A stretch of 11,282 bases of DNA from Candidatus Cloacimonadota bacterium (GTDB lineage: Bacteria; Hydrothermota; E44-bin80): assembly GCA_004376305.1 (NCBI GenBank), contig SOKD01000287.1, forward strand, positions 1 through 11,282, written 5' to 3'. Shown one piece after another: positions 7,577 through 11,282 of the stretch. The translations under genes and the position numbers were made by a program. Below the pieces are notes generated by a model. It was not told the DNA's origin. It worked only from the letters and a program-made list of their open reading frames with translations, and ran no database searches. Within the stretch, counting starts at the first letter, position 1. Every line of letters begins with the position of its first letter.

Positions 7577-8260
7577 TTGAAATTACTAAATCACAATGTG
7601 ATGCGAAGACCGTTCACCATTACTGGCGTTGAGCTATCAACGACGCCGAGACTTGAGGAAGCCCTAACACACAGCTCATATGGTACGGGGAAGGATAACA
7701 GACACCTTGCCTTTCTTGGCGATGTAATCCTTGCGCTTGCTGTCAGTCTGCATATCATCAAGAATTATCCGCACCTCTCAATTGGCAGAATGACACAGAT
7801 GCGGTCATCTATCATCAATGCGCATTTCCTCTCCGAAACGGCAAGATCATGGAATGCGCAAAAATTACTGAAACTCGGGAAAGGCGAACGGCAGAGTGGC
7901 GGTGAAGAGAAAGAGAGTATCCTTGCCGAGATGGCTGAGGCAGTGATAGGTGCTTTCTATCTTGACAATGGGTACGAATCTGCAGTTCAATTTGTGGAAA
8001 ACTATATAATCCCCGACACTTTTAATATAGAATACTGGAATGCAAAAGGAAAATTGCAGGAAATCAGTCTTCGTAATGAAGGCGAACTTCCAGTATACAT
8101 AACAACTTCAGAATCAGACATTCATAACAAAATACAATTCAAATCATATGTAAAAATCAATGGCATTATCAGTGGCAACGGTGAAGGAAAAAACAAAAAG
8201 GAAGCGGAAGAATCAGCAGCACAGTGCGCGCTCGCAAAACTCAGAAAAAGCAGTGAATAA
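7577..8260 (+). CDS. rnc: Ribonuclease III, with altered catalytic signature
   Basis: RNase III cuts double-stranded RNA, chiefly in rRNA maturation and mRNA turnover. The 227-residue product has an N-terminal endonuclease domain (about 15-145) and a C-terminal double-stranded RNA-binding domain (about 155-225) ending in GEGKNKKEAEESAAQCAL. The fabF-rnc order is widely conserved. The catalytic signature is unusual. The usual NERLEFLGD reads NRHLAFLGD (41-49), so the glutamate equivalent to E. coli Glu41 is Ala45, while Asp49 is kept. The later DTVEA motif reads EMAEA, so Asp114 is replaced by Glu118, while Glu121 (E. coli Glu117) is kept. The KGERQSGGEEKESILAE stretch is otherwise normal. The start is probably TTG at 7577, although an ATG at 7601 is possible. 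Activity cannot be judged from sequence alone. Confidence 0.9.
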   Translation: MKLLNHNVMRRPFTITGVELSTTPRLEEALTHSSYGTGKDNRHLAFLGDVILALAVSLHIIKNYPHLSIGRMTQMRSSIINAHFLSETARSWNAQKLLKLGKGERQSGGEEKESILAEMAEAVIGAFYLDNGYESAVQFVENYIIPDTFNIEYWNAKGKLQEISLRNEGELPVYITTSESDIHNKIQFKSYVKINGIISGNGEGKNKKEAEESAAQCALAKLRKSSE

Positions 8261-8262
8261 TC

Positions 8263-9057
8263 ATGAAGATCATTGTGTGCGTGAAACAGGTACCTGATAC
8301 TACAGAAGTAACGATTGATCCTGAAACAAATACACTTATCAGAGAAGGTGTGGAATCTATTGTAAATCCATTTGATCTTCACGCTGTCGAAGAAGCCTTA
8401 AAAATAAAAAAAGCACTCAATGAGGTGGAAATTACAGCAATCTCAATGGGACCGCCTCAGGCTACAGAAGCGCTCAAGGAAGTAATTGCTATGGGAGTTG
8501 ATAAGGCATATCTGCTGTCTGCAAAGGAATTTGCTGGAGCAGATACACTGGCAACATCATACACCCTATCTCTGGCAATTCGAAAACTGGGTGTCTTTGA
8601 TCTCATACTATGCGGCAAACAGGCAATTGATGGCGACACAGCACAGGTTGGACCGGGACTTGCAGGACAGCTTGATATACCACAGATCGCATACGTAAGA
8701 AAAATTGAATATATTGATAACAACAGTATACGCGTTCAGAGGATAACCGAAGAAGGGCACGAGATTATTGAAGCTTTCCTCCCTGCTCTCTTGACGGTGG
8801 TGAAAGATATTAATATCCCGAGACTTCCAACCCTGAAGGGAAAGATCATAGCAAGGAAAACCGAAGTTCCTATTCTTACCCCCGGAGATGTTAATGCTGA
8901 TGAAAAAAGAATAGGACTTACAGGATCACCGACTACCGTCATTAAGGTTTTTACCCCGGATATGCGAAAAGACAGTAAAATCTTTACCGGCGATACAGAA
9001 CAGACGGTGGATCAACTTTCAACAGAAATAGAACAAATTATAGAGAATATAAAATGA
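8263..9057 (+). CDS. etfB: Electron transfer flavoprotein beta subunit
   Basis: This is the beta subunit that forms a heterodimer with EtfA. In bifurcating ETFs it carries a second FAD and takes electrons from NADH. The 264-residue product starts CVKQVPDTTEVTIDPETNTL (6-25), a form typical of anaerobic ETFs. It continues with NPFDLHAVEEAL (35-46), GADTLATSYTLSLAI (92-106) and CGKQAIDGDTAQVGPGLA (117-134), with NIPRLPTLKGKI (184-195) in the C-terminal half. The gene begins two bases after rnc and has no clear ribosome site, suggesting coupling. It ends in a tandem in-frame TGA-TAA. Its natural partner, etfA, lies 5.6 kb upstream across the lipid block, an unusual arrangement. Physical pairing with that EtfA is inferred because no other ETF gene is visible. 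Confidence 0.95.
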   Translation: MKIIVCVKQVPDTTEVTIDPETNTLIREGVESIVNPFDLHAVEEALKIKKALNEVEITAISMGPPQATEALKEVIAMGVDKAYLLSAKEFAGADTLATSYTLSLAIRKLGVFDLILCGKQAIDGDTAQVGPGLAGQLDIPQIAYVRKIEYIDNNSIRVQRITEEGHEIIEAFLPALLTVVKDINIPRLPTLKGKIIARKTEVPILTPGDVNADEKRIGLTGSPTTVIKVFTPDMRKDSKIFTGDTEQTVDQLSTEIEQIIENIK

Positions 9058-9074
9058 TAATTGAGCGCGTATTC

Positions 9075-9081
9075 AAGGAGG
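9075..9081 (+). promoter_or_regulatory. Ribosome binding site of atpA
   Basis: AAGGAGG lies seven bases before the ATG at 9089, in the longest gap of the window (31 bases). It is an optimal site and suggests that subunit A is meant to be strongly translated despite the internal stop codon. Confidence 0.8.
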
Positions 9082-9088
9082 AAATTAT

Positions 9089-9556
9089 ATGATAGAAGGA
9101 AAAATAATAAGGGTGTCAGGTCCACTTGTAGTGGCAGAAGATATGCTGGGTACAAAAATGTATGATGTGGTGCATGTGAGCGAAAAAAGGTTGATGGGAG
9201 AAATTATCGAACTCAAAGACGACCTTGCATCCATTCAGGTATATGAAGACACCGAAGGCATTGGTCCCGGAGAACCTGTTTACGGAACAGGTGCACCTTT
9301 ATCAGTTGAACTGGGACCGGGACTTATCGAGGCGATCTTCGATGGCACACAGAGACCCCTTAACATTATTCGTGAGATCGCTGGAGACTATATCTCAAGG
9401 GGGATATCCATCCCTGGTCTTGACAGAAAAAAGAAATGGACATTCAAACCAACAAAAAAGAAGGGTGATAGAGTAGAGAGCGGAGATATAATTGGTACTG
9501 TCCAGGAAACGTCCCTTATCACCGCAAGGATTATGGTACCTCCCGAAGTGAGCTGA
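9089..9556 (+). CDS. atpA: V/A-type ATPase catalytic subunit A, N-terminal part before an in-frame TGA
   Basis: Subunit A carries the catalytic nucleotide site of the V1 head. This 155-residue piece holds the N-terminal beta barrel (MIEGKIIRVSGPLVVAEDML, then IQVYEDTEGIGPGEPVYGTG) and the first part of the A-specific bulge domain (GLIEAIFDGTQRPLN, then KWTFKPTKKKGDRVESGD, and GTVQETSLITARIMVPPEVS). It stops at TGA (9554-9556). The frame then continues unbroken, without a shift, to 10861. Read through the stop, the protein would be about 590 residues, the normal family length. The TGA stands where the family usually has a glycine after the VPP-x-V-x stretch. The piece alone lacks the nucleotide-binding domain and could not be an active ATPase subunit. 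Confidence 0.85.
   Translation: MIEGKIIRVSGPLVVAEDMLGTKMYDVVHVSEKRLMGEIIELKDDLASIQVYEDTEGIGPGEPVYGTGAPLSVELGPGLIEAIFDGTQRPLNIIREIAGDYISRGISIPGLDRKKKWTFKPTKKKGDRVESGDIIGTVQETSLITARIMVPPEVS
9554..9556 (+). other. In-frame TGA within atpA
   Basis: This TGA lies at codon 156 of the joined atpA frame 9089-10861, between VPPEVS and [16 protein letters not shown]. Relatives normally have glycine here, so GGA to TGA (one base) is the simplest origin. Coding character on both sides is intact. Three other genes here end in TGA (fabD, etfB and atpA itself), which argues that TGA is normally a stop. The break is a recent nonsense mutation, a sequence or assembly error, or a recoding event. I cannot distinguish these from one sequence. 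Confidence 0.9.
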
Positions 9557-9585
9557 ACTATTACAGAAATAAAAACGGGCAATTT

Positions 9586-9604
9586 CACGGTTGAAGAAAC
9601 CGTG
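9586..9604 (+). other. Perfect 7-bp hairpin 29 bases after the atpA TGA
   Basis: CACGGTT (9586-9592) and AACCGTG (9598-9604) are exact reverse complements around the five-base loop GAAGA. The stem lies wholly in coding sequence. It also buries the GTG at 9602, which would be the first possible restart codon after the TGA. It may be a chance structure. No following T run makes it a terminator. Confidence 0.5.
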
Positions 9605-10861
9605 GCTCACGTGAAGGATGGAAAATCAACAAAGGACATATCGCTCATGCAGGTGTGGCCTGTCAGAATTCCGCGTCCCTATAAGCAGAAACTCTCTCCC
9701 AGCAAAGCACTGGTCACCGGTCAAAGAATATTAGACACATTCTTCCCTGTGGCTCAAGGTGGAACCGCCTGTGTTCCCGGTCCTTTCGGTTCAGGGAAAA
9801 CAGTTATTCAGCACCAGCTGGCAAAGTGGGCAAATGCTGAGATAGTCGTTTACATCGGCTGTGGTGAAAGAGGAAATGAAATGACCGATGTGCTTCTCGA
9901 ATTCCCAAAATTAATAGACCCGAGGAGCAAAGAACCATTAATGAAAAGAACGGTACTCATTGCAAATACATCCAATATGCCTGTCGCAGCCAGAGAAGCA
10001 TCTGTGTATACTGGAATTACCATTGCCGAATACTTCAGAGATATGGGAATGGGTGTTGCACTCATGGCAGATTCTACTTCACGGTGGGCAGAGGCAATGA
10101 GAGAAATCTCAGGAAGATTAGAAGAAATGCCTGGAGAGGAAGGATATCCTGCCTACCTTGGAGCACGAATCTCATCTTTCTACGAACGTGCTGGAAAGGT
10201 TATCTGTCTAGGGAGTGACAAACGAGAGGGAACCCTTTCAGTCATCGGCGCAGTATCTCCCCCCGGTGGTGATCTTTCCGACCCTGTTGTTCAAGCCACA
10301 TTGAGAGTGGTAAAAGTATTCTGGAGCCTTGAGGATAAACTTGCTGCAATGAGACATTTCCCTGCCATTAGTTGGTTGAACAGTTACTCACTCTACGCTG
10401 ACTCCCTTGAGACTTTCTTCACGGATACTGTTGATCCCAGCTTTGTAAAGAATCAAAAAACGGCAATGCGTATCCTGCAGAATGAAGCTGAGCTTCAGGA
10501 GATCGTCAGACTTGTAGGCGTCGATGCACTCAGTGAGCGCGACCAGCTTGCCCTTGAAGTTTCCCGCTCAATCAGAGAGGATTTTCTCCACCAGAATGCC
10601 TTCCATGATGTTGATACGTACACGACACTCAAAAAGCAACATATACTTCTCAAGATTATACTCCACTTCTATGAGAGAACAAAGGAAAGCCTTTCACAGG
10701 GAATCTCAATAGAAACAATAAAATCAATGAAAGTTAGAAATAAAATTGCCCGGGCGAAATACATCCCCGAGCAGGAACTCAGTAAGATTGAAACAATAGC
10801 GGCTGAAATTGATGCTGAACTTGCATCACTTTCTTCAAAAGAGATTAAGACAGGAGCATGA
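9602..10861 (+). CDS. atpA: V/A-type ATPase catalytic subunit A, C-terminal part after the TGA
   Basis: This is the nucleotide-binding and C-terminal part of subunit A, in the same frame as the piece ending at 9556. The frame is open from 9557, and GTG at 9602 is the first possible start. ATG at 9647 with AAAGGA at 9631-9636 is a better restart candidate, but neither looks like a natural gene start. It contains Walker A GPFGSGKT (residues 231-238 of the joined protein), [28 protein letters not shown] with the Walker B region just before it, and [20 protein letters not shown]. The long C-terminal helical domain follows. All catalytic motifs are intact, with no further break or decay. It ends in TGA, 11 bases before atpB. 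Confidence 0.88.
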   Translation: MAHVKDGKSTKDISLMQVWPVRIPRPYKQKLSPSKALVTGQRILDTFFPVAQGGTACVPGPFGSGKTVIQHQLAKWANAEIVVYIGCGERGNEMTDVLLEFPKLIDPRSKEPLMKRTVLIANTSNMPVAAREASVYTGITIAEYFRDMGMGVALMADSTSRWAEAMREISGRLEEMPGEEGYPAYLGARISSFYERAGKVICLGSDKREGTLSVIGAVSPPGGDLSDPVVQATLRVVKVFWSLEDKLAAMRHFPAISWLNSYSLYADSLETFFTDTVDPSFVKNQKTAMRILQNEAELQEIVRLVGVDALSERDQLALEVSRSIREDFLHQNAFHDVDTYTTLKKQHILLKIILHFYERTKESLSQGISIETIKSMKVRNKIARAKYIPEQELSKIETIAAEIDAELASLSSKEIKTGA

Positions 10862-10863
10862 GA

Positions 10864-10868
10864 GGAGG
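10864..10868 (+). promoter_or_regulatory. Ribosome binding site of atpB
   Basis: GGAGG, within AGAGGAGGT, begins two bases after the atpA stop and ends four bases before the ATG at 10873. Confidence 0.75.
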
Positions 10869-10872
10869 TTGA

Positions 10873-11282
10873 ATGTATAAAGATTATCGAACATTAACTG
10901 ACATTTCAGGACCGCTTTTGATCATCGATAAGGTCAAAGACATTAAATTCGGTGAACTCGTTGAGATTTTTCTTCCTGATAACAGCAAAAGAAGAGGTCA
11001 GGTTCTTGAGGTGAACAGGAGTACAGCCCTGATACAGGTTTTTGAAGGAACATCCGGTATTGACATCGATCAAACCAAAGTTCGATTTCTGGGGCGAGAA
11101 CTTGAAATTGGAGTATCACTGGACATGCTCGGGAGAGTTTTTGATGGCCTTGGTTCTCCCATAGATGGTGGTCCTTCCATAATACCTGAAGAACGGCTGG
11201 ACATTAGCGGAGCACCCATAAACCCAACGGCACGTAATTACCCGAACGAATTTATTCAAACTGGCATATCAAGCATTGACGG
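10873..11282 (+). CDS. atpB: V/A-type ATPase subunit B, 5' part (cut by window end)
   Basis: This is the non-catalytic nucleotide-binding subunit that alternates with A in the hexameric head. Only the first 136 codons are present. The product starts [19 protein letters not shown] and continues with [20 protein letters not shown] (about 42-61), [20 protein letters not shown] and GSPIDGG (94-100). Near the window end comes [20 protein letters not shown]. The stretch [21 protein letters not shown] is a strong signature of bacterial and archaeal subunit B. The gene follows subunit A directly, as in standard V/A-ATPase operons. Subunit D probably follows outside the window. The reading frame is intact to the edge. 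Confidence 0.95.
   Translation, partial: MYKDYRTLTDISGPLLIIDKVKDIKFGELVEIFLPDNSKRRGQVLEVNRSTALIQVFEGTSGIDIDQTKVRFLGRELEIGVSLDMLGRVFDGLGSPIDGGPSIIPEERLDISGAPINPTARNYPNEFIQTGISSID

Noticed and set aside
9058..9088. Possible promoter or terminator in the longest gap, between etfB and atpA
   Set aside because: Only 31 bases, with a ribosome binding site but no inverted repeat, T run or convincing -35/-10 pair.
9557..9601. Frameshift as the cause of the atpA break
   Set aside because: Both parts share the same frame, and the bases between the TGA and 9602 encode the expected family sequence, so only the stop codon interrupts the gene.
36..11282. A defence system, CRISPR array, insertion sequence or prophage element
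   Set aside because: Every stretch is taken up by recognisable housekeeping genes with gaps of 31 bases or less, and no direct repeats, transposase or integrase sequences were seen.

Overview
The window is one unbroken, densely packed run of co-directional genes, all on the + strand. It looks like chromosomal housekeeping DNA from an anaerobic bacterium of moderate GC (by eye a little above 40 %). It has a V/A-type ATPase instead of the usual F-type genes, and an electron-bifurcating type of electron transfer flavoprotein (ETF). Both suggest a fermentative or syntrophic lineage, possibly an uncultured candidate phylum, but I cannot name the taxon from this sequence. I see no mobile elements, RNA genes, CRISPR arrays, promoters or terminators. 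The longest gap between genes is 31 bases, and neighbouring genes often overlap or nearly touch, so the window is probably part of one long operon that extends past both ends.

Layout: (i) 36-1378, V-type ATPase subunits C and F. (ii) 1386-2606, ETF alpha subunit with an N-terminal two-cluster ferredoxin domain. (iii) 2609-8260, a lipid/ribosome block: DUF177 (YceD), rpmF (L32), plsX, fabD, fabG, acpP, fabF and rnc. Its order matches the widespread yceD-rpmF-plsX-fabH-fabD-fabG-acpP-fabF-rnc cluster, except that fabH is absent. (iv) 8263-9057, ETF beta subunit. (v) 9089-11282, V-type ATPase subunits A and B, with B cut by the window end.

The ATPase operon, usually C-F-A-B without interruption, is therefore split by a ten-gene block. 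The two ETF genes, normally adjacent, sit at the outer edges of that block.

The most striking local feature is an in-frame TGA at 9554-9556 inside the catalytic A subunit. It falls where the family normally has a glycine, and a full-length, well-conserved reading frame continues on both sides. A single G-to-T change from GGA would explain it (mutation or sequence error). Readthrough or recoding is a less likely but testable alternative. RNase III and FabF also carry substitutions close to their active-site residues.

Functionally, the window joins ion-gradient/ATP conversion (V-ATPase), flavin-based electron transfer (ETF), phospholipid and fatty acid synthesis (PlsX, FabD, FabG, ACP, FabF), ribosome parts (L32, DUF177) and RNA processing (RNase III).
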